In this document: positions 17,830 through 26,142 of the stretch, in pieces
Layout of the letters: each line of letters starts with the position of its first letter
Numbering within the stretch: position 1 is the first letter of the stretch
Assembly: GCF_002086285.1 (NCBI RefSeq)
Contig: NZ_MVHU01000029.1
Coordinates: 1 to 60,234, forward strand
Reading direction: 5' to 3'
Origin: Mycolicibacter kumamotonensis
GTDB lineage: Bacteria; Actinomycetota; Actinomycetes; Mycobacteriales; Mycobacteriaceae
Length of the DNA stretch: 60,234 bases
Program-made: the position numbers and the translations under genes
Notes under the pieces: model-generated
The model's input: only the letters and a program-made list of their open reading frames with translations
Databases searched by the model: none
What the model was told of the DNA's origin: nothing

Positions 17830-19237
17830 GTCGAGCGGTGCCCGGGTGCCGCTGAGCTATCGGCTGCGCGTCACGGCAGTGCGCCCGCTGCGTGACGCGC
17901 GCGTGGATCGGCTCGGCGGCGACCGTCGTGAACGGCACCGCCATCGGAAATTCCGTGCTCAGTGAGCGGATCACGCAGCGCCGCACGCAGGTGGCCAGCG
18001 CCAGGGTGGCTTCCAGCATGGCGAAGTGATCCCCGACGCATTTGCGTGGCCCGCCGCCGAATGGCAGGTACTGCCACCGGTTACGGCCTGCAGAGTTCTG
18101 CGGACTGAATCGGTCCGGATCGAACTCCAGTGGGCGCTCCCACAGCGTCGGATCGCGGTGCATCGCATAAATGCCGACCCCGACCATGGAGCCGGCCTGA
18201 ACCCGATAGCCGTCCACCGCGATATCGCGCACCGCGGTTCGGCCGTTGAGTGCACCGGGCGGGCACAACCGCAGTGCTTCATTCAAGACCTGGACGGTGT
18301 ACGGCAGCCTGGGCACATCGTCAGGGCTGAGCTGCGCACCGAGCTCGGCGACCTCTGCGGCGACCCTGCGCTGGATATCGGGGTGATTTCCCAAGGCCCA
18401 CAACGCGTAAGCCAACGTCGTGGCGGTGGTGTCGTGACCGGCCAGCATGAACACGAGCAGCTCGTCGCAGATCTCACGGTCGGTCAATCCACGGCCCGTG
18501 TCTGGGTCGGTTGCAGCCATCAGTCCCCGGACCAGCGGTGCGTCGCGCTCGGGGTCGGCACGACAGGCCTGCAGGATCTCGTCGGCGATCCGATGCAAGG
18601 TGGCGCTGGCGGCGCGGGCGCGCTGTCGCGCCGGGGTCGGCAACCAGCGTGGCGCGCGTACCGGAGCAAACACCCGATCCGTCACGTACTCCTGTGCGAT
18701 GCGCATCGGCGCACCCAGTTCGGCGGCCTGCTCGTCGAGGTCGACGCCGAGCACCGAACGGCCCAGGGCCCGCAAGGTCAACTGGCGGCACTCGGCGTCC
18801 AAATCGACCGTTGACCCATCAGCCCAACCGGTGGCGATCATCTCGGCAGCCTGTGCCATATGCCCGGCGAACCCGCGGACATGGTGCTTGGTGAACAGTG
18901 GCTGCAACGTGCGTCGCCGCGGTAACCAGGCATCATTGCGCAGGTCGAACAGGTTCGGCCCCATCAGATGGCGCAACTCGTCGTGGGCTGGGGCGCGATC
19001 GACACCGCCGCTGCTGAACACGTCATGCGCACCTTGCGGCGAGGTCACCACCACCACCGGGGGCGCTAGCCAGCGCGGCGCCAGCTCCACCCTGGTTATC
19101 GGCCCGCCGGCGTCCCGCAATACCTCGATTCCGGTATGCAGTTGCCGGACCTCGCGCAGTTGCCGCCGGTACGGCAACGGGTTCTTCGGCGCAAGTGGCA
19201 GCGCACGAACATCGACCCCGACATCGTCCACGGTCAT
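17783..19237 (-). CDS. cytochrome P450
   Basis: A 484-residue soluble P450 mono-oxygenase. The oxygen-binding I helix AGHDTTATT lies near residue 266, the K helix ExxR as NEALRL near residue 320, and the haem loop FGGGPRKCVG has its Cys ligand near residue 400. The AGHDTT form and length recall the CYP3/CYP4-like bacterial clan (CYP132/135/138 types), often linked to lipids, but I assign no subfamily. ATG 19237 is preferred over TTG 19249. The last 50 residues run past the usual P450 end and overlap the convergent flavoprotein gene, so the natural stop may have been lost. Confidence 0.88.
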   Translation of the reverse strand: MTVDDVGVDVRALPLAPKNPLPYRRQLREVRQLHTGIEVLRDAGGPITRVELAPRWLAPPVVVVTSPQGAHDVFSSGGVDRAPAHDELRHLMGPNLFDLRNDAWLPRRRTLQPLFTKHHVRGFAGHMAQAAEMIATGWADGSTVDLDAECRQLTLRALGRSVLGVDLDEQAAELGAPMRIAQEYVTDRVFAPVRAPRWLPTPARQRARAASATLHRIADEILQACRADPERDAPLVRGLMAATDPDTGRGLTDREICDELLVFMLAGHDTTATTLAYALWALGNHPDIQRRVAAEVAELGAQLSPDDVPRLPYTVQVLNEALRLCPPGALNGRTAVRDIAVDGYRVQAGSMVGVGIYAMHRDPTLWERPLEFDPDRFSPQNSAGRNRWQYLPFGGGPRKCVGDHFAMLEATLALATCVRRCVIRSLSTEFPMAVPFTTVAAEPIHARVTQRAHCRDAQPIAQRHPGTARLSRCAAAPAAPGRAG

Positions 19238-19289
19238 AGCGGTCAGCAAATCAGGCCGGGCTCGCGCCGCGCCTCATCCGAACGGTTGA

Positions 19290-19307
19290 GATTTTCCCAG
19301 GAAAATC
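19290..19307. promoter_or_regulatory. putative operator between P450 and LuxR genes
   Basis: GATTTTCC-CA-GGAAAATC is an exact 8-base inverted repeat with a 2-base spacer, and the only AT-rich tract in the divergent gap. It fits a site for the LuxR-type regulator transcribed from 19390, about 53 bases from the P450 start. Inference. Confidence 0.5.
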
Positions 19308-19389
19308 CAGAGCAACCGGGCGTCCCGCGGGAGCAGAATGTCCGATAAACGGGCCATATGTCCGCTGAGCGAAAGACCTGGGTGCAGCG

Positions 19390-20478
19390 ATGGCGACCCT
19401 GGACGACTTCTCCCGAATAGTCGCGAGCGTATACAGCTCGGTGATGGCACCCGAGAACTGGACCGTGGCACTGGGCCAGCTTCGGCACACCCTCGATGTA
19501 CACAGCTGCGCGCTGATCCGAGCCGACGGAAACGGCCGGTCGGTCCAAGCCGCGCACCTGGCCCCGCAAGTGCGCCTCGACTATGAGCAGTACTACCACC
19601 GGATCGATTACGTGCTCGAGGCCGTCGAACACAGCCCCGTCGGAGAATTGCGCCGCGGGCGGTCGCTGGTGCAATTGCAGAAGGATTCGGAGTTCAACGT
19701 CGACTGGCTGAGCCCGCTGGAGATGACGGACGGCCTGTTCGTACGCCTCACCGACGGCCCCGCCCCGCTGATGTTCCTCGCCGCCGGGCCACGCCCGCCG
19801 ACGCCGTTCGTCCCGTTGGTCAACGCCTTGGTGCCGCATCTGCAGCAGGCCCTGCGCAGCCAAGCGCACTTGGAACGCCTGCGTCGCTGCGCCGACGACC
19901 TCAGTGCGCTCAGTGAGGCGCTCGGCCACGCCGTCATCGTCGTCACCACCGACTCCACGATCGTCTACACCAACTCCGCCGCTGAGCAGCTGTTGCGATC
20001 GGCCGACGGACTTCTGGTCCGCGCCGGGCGACTCGAAGCGGCAGCCGCCAGCACCGACGCTGCGCTGCGGTGCAGCATCCATGCCGCGGTGACGCCCGGG
20101 GACAATCACCCGGCGGGAAGCTCCCTGCTGTGCGCTCGCTCCTCGGGTCATCGGCCCTACGTCATCGAGGTTCTGCCCTCCGGTCCGCCCGGAGCCACCG
20201 GTTTCGCCCGGCGCGCCATCGTCGTCGTGGCTGATCCAGAACACGAATCCGACACTGCGCCAGCGTTGTTGCGCCGCCACTACGGCCTGACGCGGGGTGA
20301 AACCGAGATCGCCGTCATGGTGCTGAACGGCGGCGGAGTCAAAGACATCGCCGAACGTATGTCGCTGTCGCAGGCCACCGTCAAAACGCACCTGCAGCAT
20401 GTCTTCGACAAGACCGGAACGCATCGCCAATCCGACCTCATCCGGCTGATGCTGGGCCTACGCTCGCCCTGCCGCTGA
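19390..20478 (+). CDS. LuxR family transcriptional regulator
   Basis: A 362-residue regulator with a C-terminal LuxR/FixJ helix-turn-helix (about residues 295-355): LTRGETEIAVMVLNGGGVKDIAERMSLSQATVKTHLQHVFDKTG. The N-terminal part has two diffuse sensor regions; residues 185-270 look PAS-like (AVIVVTTDSTIVYTNSAAEQLLR). There is no phospho-receiver domain or ATPase, so it probably senses a ligand directly. It is divergent from the P450 gene and shares a palindromic intergenic site with it. It converges on the next gene with 2 bases between stops. Confidence 0.87.
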   Translation: MATLDDFSRIVASVYSSVMAPENWTVALGQLRHTLDVHSCALIRADGNGRSVQAAHLAPQVRLDYEQYYHRIDYVLEAVEHSPVGELRRGRSLVQLQKDSEFNVDWLSPLEMTDGLFVRLTDGPAPLMFLAAGPRPPTPFVPLVNALVPHLQQALRSQAHLERLRRCADDLSALSEALGHAVIVVTTDSTIVYTNSAAEQLLRSADGLLVRAGRLEAAAASTDAALRCSIHAAVTPGDNHPAGSSLLCARSSGHRPYVIEVLPSGPPGATGFARRAIVVVADPEHESDTAPALLRRHYGLTRGETEIAVMVLNGGGVKDIAERMSLSQATVKTHLQHVFDKTGTHRQSDLIRLMLGLRSPCR

Positions 20479-20480
20479 GC

Positions 20481-21194
20481 TCAGCGCCGACCGCGCGCGG
20501 CGCGGCCCGGCTTGCGGGCGATTTTGCCCGCGGCGGCTCGCGCGGCTTGCTTGGCGAGGGTCTTTTCCCGCGCGCTGCGTTTCGGCGCCGGCTGAGCCTG
20601 CCCGCGTGACGAACCCGGTCTGCGGCCCCGCACGATGCCGACGAACTCTTCGACCAGCTCCGACTGCGCCCCTTCCGGGAAGGCCAGCGCCACCGGGCAG
20701 GTGGGTGCGTCGGCGATCGGCCGGTAGGTGAGGTCCTTGCGGTGATATAGCCGCGCCAGTGACTGCGGAACGATGAGCGCACCGAGACCAGCGGCGACGA
20801 GTTCTATTGCATCCCTGGTGGTTTCGGGTCGGTGATCGATCGGTTTGCCTGGCGCGTCCATCCAGGCAACGACGTCGTCGGCTGGGAGCAGTACCGGCTC
20901 GCCGTCGAGGTCCCCCGGGGTGATCTCATCAACGGCGCTGAAGACGTGATCCTTGGGCACCACGACCACCGTCGTCTCCGCGTAGAGCGGGATGACGACC
21001 AGCCCCGCGGTGTCGGGCCGCGGCCGCAGCAGCACCACATCCACGGTGCCGTCCCGCACCGCTGCGGCCGCGTCGGCGGCTTCCACGGTATGCAGCAGCA
21101 ACGGAACGTCCGGATGGCGCTCCGCCCAGACTCGCGCCCACTTCGCGGGCGTCCCGCCGGGGACGTACCCGAGGGTGAGGGAAGGCGGGTTCAC
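20481..21194 (-). CDS. LysR-type substrate-binding domain protein without DNA-binding domain
   Basis: A 237-residue protein that matches the effector-binding half of LysR regulators (LTLGYVPGGTPAKWARVWAERHPDVPLLLH through ELVAAGLGALIVPQSLARLY) but lacks the usual N-terminal helix-turn-helix. Residues about 185-237 are a Lys/Arg/Ala-rich tail (KRSAREKTLAKQAARAAAGK) that could bind nucleic acid on its own. It is divergent, at 28 bases, from a DUF5997 gene; this pairing is common in actinobacteria as far as I recall. It may be a periplasmic-like cytosolic ligand sensor. Function unknown. Confidence 0.8.
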   Translation of the reverse strand: MNPPSLTLGYVPGGTPAKWARVWAERHPDVPLLLHTVEAADAAAAVRDGTVDVVLLRPRPDTAGLVVIPLYAETTVVVVPKDHVFSAVDEITPGDLDGEPVLLPADDVVAWMDAPGKPIDHRPETTRDAIELVAAGLGALIVPQSLARLYHRKDLTYRPIADAPTCPVALAFPEGAQSELVEEFVGIVRGRRPGSSRGQAQPAPKRSAREKTLAKQAARAAAGKIARKPGRAARGRR

Positions 21195-21222
21195 CGCCTC
21201 AGGCTACCGATAGGCTGGCGCC

Positions 21223-21609
21223 ATGAGCAGGCCGAACGCCCAGTCCATGAAACCCGCCACGGCGGCCAAGAAGCTGGACGTGTACCTGCCCGCGACACCC
21301 GCGGAGTTCCAGGAGAACTCGATCACCCGCGCCGAGCTCGCCGCGTTGCAGGCAGACCCGCCGCCGTGGCTCAAGGACCTACGCAAGAACGGGCCGCACC
21401 CGAAGAACCTGGTGGCAGCCAAGCTGGGCATCTCGATCTCCGGCCTGACCCGAAGCGGCGTGGGAAATGCGCTCACCACCGAGCAGATCGGCGCGCTGCT
21501 CGAGGAGAAGCCGCCGTGGCTGGTCGCCGAACGCGAGAGCTACCAGGAGGTGCTGCGCGAGCAGCGACGCCTCAAAGCGGAGCGCGCCGAGCAGGCTCGC
21601 GAGAGCTGA
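21223..21609 (+). CDS. DUF5997 family protein
   Basis: A 128-residue soluble, charged protein. KLDVYLPATPAEFQENSITRAELAALQADPPPWLKDLRKNGPHPKNLVAAKLGISISGL-like sequence (given here only in part) fits DUF5997. Two short repeats of similar form, PPPWLKDLR and KPPWLVAER, end each half, and the helix KNLVAAKLGISISGLTR could be a helix-turn-helix. This raises the possibility that it supplies DNA binding for the HTH-less LysR-type partner divergent from it. That is inference only. The start ATG 21223 has no strong ribosome site. Confidence 0.75.
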   Translation: MSRPNAQSMKPATAAKKLDVYLPATPAEFQENSITRAELAALQADPPPWLKDLRKNGPHPKNLVAAKLGISISGLTRSGVGNALTTEQIGALLEEKPPWLVAERESYQEVLREQRRLKAERAEQARES

Positions 21610-21628
21610 TTCTGATCATCAGACGGAA

Positions 21629-22438
21629 TCAGGACTTACGGGCGGTCAGCAGCAGATACTCCCAACCCATCGACCCGTTTTGCAGCGCGCGATCGGCCAA
21701 TGCCGCGATGTCGGCGTCGAGTGCAGCCACCCGATCCGGGTCGTCGGCGATCCCGCGGTAGGCGGCGATGGTGGGCCCGTAGTTCTCCTTGAAGTAGTCG
21801 CGGAACGCGGCGCCGTCGGCGAAGGCGGAGACGATCAGTTCGCGCCGTTGCGTTGCCACATCGGTGACCTGCTCCCCGAGTAGGGCGCGCACGTAGGGTT
21901 CACTGCCCCACAGCGGCGGCGCGCCGGCCCCGGCCGGAGGCGCAGGCACGTACGGCTTCATGGTGGCGAACAGTTGCCCGATGAAACCCTCGGGCGTCCA
22001 ACTGATCACACCGATGCGGCCACCGGCGCGGCAGACGCGGATCAGCTCCTCGGCGGCCGACTGATGGTGTGGTGCGAACATCACGCCGATACAGGACATC
22101 ACCACGTCGAACTCGGCGTCGTCGAACGGCAGCGCCTCGGCGTTGGCCTCACGCCAATCCAGCTCGACACCGCGTTCCGCAGCCGTCGCGCGCCCGCGTT
22201 GTACCAATTGCGGGCAGAGATCGCTGGCCACGACGTGGGCGCCGGTGGCCGCAGCGGGGGTCGCCGCATTGCCGGTTCCCGCGGCGACGTCGAGCACGCG
22301 GTCTCGTGGCCCGACCTCGCAGGCGCTCACCAGTACCGGGCCCAACGGCGCCACCACGTCGGTGGCTATCGCCGCGTAATCACCTAGTGCCCACAGCGCA
22401 CGGTGCTTGGCCTCAATGTCGTTCACTACAGCGTTCAT
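21629..22438 (-). CDS. class I SAM-dependent methyltransferase
   Basis: A 269-residue Rossmann-fold methyltransferase. Motif I is VLDVAAGTGNAATPAA (residues about 48-62), motif II ends in the acidic ASDLCP, and DVVMSCIGVMFAPHH is the post-motif substrate region, as in UbiE-like enzymes. The substrate cannot be read. GAGAGGAAG precedes ATG 22438. The gene is divergent from an HxlR regulator across 153 bases that hold a direct repeat, so it is probably that regulator's target. Confidence 0.88.
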   Translation of the reverse strand: MNAVVNDIEAKHRALWALGDYAAIATDVVAPLGPVLVSACEVGPRDRVLDVAAGTGNAATPAAATGAHVVASDLCPQLVQRGRATAAERGVELDWREANAEALPFDDAEFDVVMSCIGVMFAPHHQSAAEELIRVCRAGGRIGVISWTPEGFIGQLFATMKPYVPAPPAGAGAPPLWGSEPYVRALLGEQVTDVATQRRELIVSAFADGAAFRDYFKENYGPTIAAYRGIADDPDRVAALDADIAALADRALQNGSMGWEYLLLTARKS

Positions 22439-22506
22439 CGGTTCTGACTTCCTCTCGCACCCGGTGAACCCATCGTCGGTCCGGCCGTCGCACGCCTCCA
22501 GTTCTA

Positions 22507-22540
22507 GATCTGTACCGACCGCGCTACAGGATCTGTACCG
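22507..22540. promoter_or_regulatory. direct repeat, putative HxlR operator
   Basis: GATCTGTACCG occurs twice, at 22507-22517 and 22530-22540, 23 bases start to start, in the gap between the methyltransferase and HxlR genes. HxlR-family regulators are known to bind tandem direct repeats. Confidence 0.5.
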
Positions 22541-22591
22541 GGCGGGCCGGCTGCGAGACCATAGATTCGGCGATCCACGAAAGGTACGCAG

Positions 22592-23266
22592 ATGTCGGGA
22601 TACAACCAGTTCTGCCCCATGGCCAAGGCGATGGAGCTGCTCGACGAACGCTGGACATTGCTGGTGGTGCGCGAACTACTGCTCGGCAGCACTCACTTCA
22701 ACGATCTGCGCCGTGGCGTCCCCAAGATGTCACCGGCGCTGCTCTCCAAGCGGCTCAAGTCGCTTGTCCGGGCCGGCGTGGTCGAGCGCACCGAAACCGA
22801 CGGCCGTGCAACCTATTCCCTCACCCCGTGCGGACAAGATCTGGCCGGCGCGGTAGAGGCGCTCACCGCGTGGGGAGTGCGCTGGATCAGTGACCTCGGC
22901 GACGCCGACCTCGACCCCCACCTGTTGTTCTGGGATATCCGCCGCACCATCGCGATCGGTGACTGGCCGCGGTCACGCACCACGGTCGAATTCATTCTCG
23001 GCGGGGTGGCGGCCAAGGCGTCACGGTGGTGGCTGGTGGTCGCCAACGGCCAAGCCGAGGTGTGCGACTTCGACCCGGGTTACGAGGTGACCGGCACAGT
23101 CGAGACCAGTCTGCGGGTCCTGACCCGGATCTGGCGTGGCGACCTCGGTTGGTCACATGCCATGCACGACGGCAGCGTCGCACTGTCGGGGCCCACCGAG
23201 GTGCGTCGAGCCATCCCCACCTGGATCGGGCAGGGCAGGGCCGCCTCGGTCCCCCGGCCGGCCTGA
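22592..23266 (+). CDS. HxlR family winged-helix regulator
   Basis: A 224-residue regulator. Residues 1-100 are the HxlR/MarR-like winged helix with a Cys at residue 7 (NQFCPMAKAMELLDERWTLLVVRELLLGSTHFNDLRRG in outline), often redox- or aldehyde-sensing. The C-terminal 110 residues resemble a sterol-carrier/SCP2-like domain, a combination frequent in actinobacteria, which may bind a lipid-like ligand. It is divergent from a methyltransferase gene with repeated operator-like sequence between them. It ends 7 bases before the convergent VOC gene stop. Confidence 0.88.
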   Translation: MSGYNQFCPMAKAMELLDERWTLLVVRELLLGSTHFNDLRRGVPKMSPALLSKRLKSLVRAGVVERTETDGRATYSLTPCGQDLAGAVEALTAWGVRWISDLGDADLDPHLLFWDIRRTIAIGDWPRSRTTVEFILGGVAAKASRWWLVVANGQAEVCDFDPGYEVTGTVETSLRVLTRIWRGDLGWSHAMHDGSVALSGPTEVRRAIPTWIGQGRAASVPRPA

Positions 23267-23273
23267 ATACCAC

Positions 23274-23657
23274 TCAGGGCAGGTTGAGCTGCCAGGACAC
23301 CCCGAATCGGTCGTTGACCCAGGCAAACGCGGTGGAGAAACCGTAGTCGCCGAGCGGCATCAGGGTGGCGCCGCCCTCCCCCAGCGCGGCCACCAGCCGT
23401 TCCAGCTCCGCGCGGTCGGCGACGTCCACGAACAGCGAACTCGACGGGGTGAAGTCGAATCCGTGCTTGACGGCGCTGTCGCTGACCAGCACCCGCAGCC
23501 CGGCCAGGTCGAGCTCGGCCAGCATGATGCCGGTGGCCGGGTCGGGGTGCGGCGTCGAGGACACCACCGAGGCGCCCGGGAACGCCGCCAGGTACATCTC
23601 GATCGCGGCGGCGGCGGTGCCGCCCTGGAACATGAGGAAAGGTCTGATCCGGGTCAC
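23274..23657 (-). CDS. VOC superfamily protein, PhnB-like
   Basis: About 127 residues with the PhnB/3-demethylubiquinone-type vicinal-oxygen-chelate fold: FLMFQGGTAAAAIEMYLAAFPGA at the N-terminus and GFSTAFAWVNDRFGVSWQL at the C-terminus. Many such proteins have lost clear metal ligands and bind small ligands or antibiotics. Three in-frame GTG codons (23675, 23666, 23657) compete; 23657 places the conserved beta strand close to the start and has GGGTGGG upstream. Function not resolved. Confidence 0.8.
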   Translation of the reverse strand: MTRIRPFLMFQGGTAAAAIEMYLAAFPGASVVSSTPHPDPATGIMLAELDLAGLRVLVSDSAVKHGFDFTPSSSLFVDVADRAELERLVAALGEGGATLMPLGDYGFSTAFAWVNDRFGVSWQLNLP

Positions 23658-23667
23658 CCAGCCCACC

Positions 23668-23943
23668 CTATCCACGCCGGTGCGGGTGAGCCTTGCAATG
23701 GGCCCGCACCATGCCTACCCCACCGTGTGCCCAAACCTGCTGCGCGAGCAACGACGCCTCGAGCCGCTGCATGCACAACAGGCATAGCGGACCCGATTCT
23801 GGACAGCGGGAGACTAGTACCGAGCTACGCTGCTTGAGGCGGACTCCAATCGATTTGGTCGTCAGACCGACATAGCGGGACTCGAACTCCGATCGAAGCC
23901 TCACCCCGTAGATCAGGCCTGTCGTCGGTAGTTCGGCGGCCAC
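23668..23943 (-). pseudogene. probable remnant of a GIY-YIG endonuclease domain
   Basis: This 91-codon frame fills the gap between nrdE and the VOC gene. Its first third, TGLIYGVRLRSEFESRYVGL followed by TTKSIGVRLKQ, matches the GIY-(x)-YVG core and the following Arg of GIY-YIG nucleases. The remainder has no likeness to the rest of the domain and runs into the VOC promoter, so it looks truncated or decayed. It could instead be a small intact gene of unknown role. No frame-restoring change was found in the other two frames. Confidence 0.35.
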
Positions 23944-23970
23944 AGAATCTGCGCCGTCAGCGGCCAGTCG

Positions 23971-26142
23971 TCACAACATGCAGCTGACGCAACCCTCCAC
24001 CTCGGTGCCCTCCAGCGCCATCTGACGCAACCGGATGTAGTACAGCGTCTTGATTCCCTTGCGCCAAGCGTAGATCTGCGCCCGGTTCACGTCGCGGGTG
24101 GTCGCGGTGTCCTTGAAGAACAGGGTCAGGCTCAACCCCTGATCCACGTGCTGGGTGGCCGCGGCGTAGGTGTCGATGATCTTCTCGTAGCCGATCTCAT
24201 AGGCGTCCTGGTAGTACTCCAGGTTGTCGTTGGTCATGTAGGGCGCCGGGTAATAGACGCGGCCGATCTTGCCTTCCTTGCGGATCTCGATCTTGGACAC
24301 GATCGGATGGATCGAAGAAGTCGAGTGGTTGATGTAGGAGATCGACCCGGTCGGCGGCACCGCCTGCAGGTTCTGGTTGTAGATGCCGTGCGCGGCAACC
24401 GATTCCTTCAGCCGCTGCCAATCGTTCTGGTCGGGGATCCGGATACCCGCGTCAGCGAAGAGTTGGCGCACCTTGGCCGTCTTGGGTTCCCAGACCTGGT
24501 TGATGTACTTCTCGAAGAACTCCCCGGAGGCGTACTTGGACTTCTCGAATCCCACGAACGCCTGACCCCGTTCCAGCGCAATACGATTCGACGCCCGCAG
24601 CGCGTGGTAGAGCACGGTGTAGAAGTAGATGTTGGTGAAGTCGATGCCCTCTTCGGAACCGTAGTGGATGCGCTCCCGCGCCAAATAGCCGTGCAGGTTC
24701 ATCTGGCCCAGCCCGATGGCGTGGGATTGGTTGTTGCCCTGCTCGATCGACGGCACCGACCAGATGTGGGTCTGGTCCGACACCGCGGTCAGCGCCCGGA
24801 TCGCGACCTCGATGGTCTGGCCGAAGTCGGGCGAGTCCATCGCCTTGGCGATGTTGAGCGAACCCAGGTTGCAGGAGATGTCCTTGCCCACCTTGGCGTA
24901 TGACAAGTCGTCGTTGAATTCCGATGGGGTGGAGACCTGCAGGATCTCCGAGCACAGGTTGGAGTGGGTGATCTTGCCTTCGATGGGGTTGGCCCGGTTC
25001 ACCGTGTCCTCGAACATGACGTACGGGTAGCCGGACTCGAATTGCAGCTCGGCCAGGGTCTGGAAGAACTCGCGCGCCTTGATCTTGGTCTTGCGGATCG
25101 CCGCGTTGTCCACCATCTCGTAGTACTTCTCGCTGACCGAGACGTCGGCGAACGGAACCCCGTAGACCCGCTCGACGTCGTAGGGCGAGAACAGGTACAT
25201 GTCCTCGTTCTTCTTGGCCAGCTCGAAGGTGATGTCGGGGATCACCACGCCCAGGCTCAGCGTCTTGATCCGGATCTTCTCGTCGGCGTTCTCCCGCTTG
25301 GTGTCCAGGAACCGGTAGATGTCGGGGTGGTGGGCGTGCAGGTACACCGCGCCGGCACCCTGACGGGCGCCGAGCTGGTTGGCGTAGGAGAACGAGTCCT
25401 CCAGCAGCTTCATGATCGGGATGACCCCGGAAGACTGGTTTTCGATGTTCTTGATCGGGGCGCCGTGCTCGCGAATGTTGCTCAGCAGCAACGCCACTCC
25501 CCCACCACGCTTGGACAGCTGCAGGGCGGAGTTGATCGAGCGGCCGATCGACTCCATGTTGTCTTCGATGCGCAACAGGAAGCAGCTGACCGCCTCGCCG
25601 CGCTGTTTCTTGCCGGAGTTCAAAAACGTCGGGGTGGCGGGCTGGAAGCGACCCTCGATGATCTCGTCGACCAGCTTCTCGGCCAGCGCGGTGTCACCGG
25701 CCGCCAGGGTCAGCGCCACCATGCACACCCGGTCCTCGAACCGCTCCAGATAGCGCTTGCCGTCGAAGGTCTTCAGCGTGTAGGAGGTGTAGTACTTGAA
25801 CGCACCCAGGAACGTCGGGAACCGGAACTTCTTGGCGTAGGCGCGATCCAGCAGCGACTTGACGAAGTTGCGCGAATACTGGTCGAGCACCTCGCGCTCG
25901 TAGTAGTCCTTCTGGATCAGGTAGTCGAGCTTCTCGTCCTGGTTGTGGAAGAACACCGTGTTCTGGTTGACGTGCTCCAAGAAGTACTGGCGGGCGGCCA
26001 GCACGTCCTTGTCGAACTGGATCTTGCCGTCGCTGTCGTACAGGTTGAGCATCGCGTTGAGCGCGTGGAAGTCCAACTCGCCCACCGGAGTGCTGCGGGT
26101 GGTTGCGGTTACCTGCTCTGCAGTTGCAGCGGTTGGTGGCAT
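23971..26142 (-). CDS. nrdE: class Ib ribonucleoside-diphosphate reductase alpha subunit NrdE
   Basis: The 723-residue catalytic subunit reduces ribonucleoside diphosphates with electrons from NrdH. Active-site features include the substrate-site Cys in FLLRIEDNMESI-adjacent EAVSCFL, the radical Cys in HSNLCSEILQ, and the C-terminal redox pair GCVSC three residues from the end. Length and sequence fit M. tuberculosis NrdE (Rv3051c). I chose ATG 26142 (MPPTAATAEQ), preceded by GGAAGGACGAGG; this overlaps the nrdI end by 34 bases, which suggests translational coupling. Confidence 0.97.
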   Translation of the reverse strand: MPPTAATAEQVTATTRSTPVGELDFHALNAMLNLYDSDGKIQFDKDVLAARQYFLEHVNQNTVFFHNQDEKLDYLIQKDYYEREVLDQYSRNFVKSLLDRAYAKKFRFPTFLGAFKYYTSYTLKTFDGKRYLERFEDRVCMVALTLAAGDTALAEKLVDEIIEGRFQPATPTFLNSGKKQRGEAVSCFLLRIEDNMESIGRSINSALQLSKRGGGVALLLSNIREHGAPIKNIENQSSGVIPIMKLLEDSFSYANQLGARQGAGAVYLHAHHPDIYRFLDTKRENADEKIRIKTLSLGVVIPDITFELAKKNEDMYLFSPYDVERVYGVPFADVSVSEKYYEMVDNAAIRKTKIKAREFFQTLAELQFESGYPYVMFEDTVNRANPIEGKITHSNLCSEILQVSTPSEFNDDLSYAKVGKDISCNLGSLNIAKAMDSPDFGQTIEVAIRALTAVSDQTHIWSVPSIEQGNNQSHAIGLGQMNLHGYLARERIHYGSEEGIDFTNIYFYTVLYHALRASNRIALERGQAFVGFEKSKYASGEFFEKYINQVWEPKTAKVRQLFADAGIRIPDQNDWQRLKESVAAHGIYNQNLQAVPPTGSISYINHSTSSIHPIVSKIEIRKEGKIGRVYYPAPYMTNDNLEYYQDAYEIGYEKIIDTYAAATQHVDQGLSLTLFFKDTATTRDVNRAQIYAWRKGIKTLYYIRLRQMALEGTEVEGCVSCML

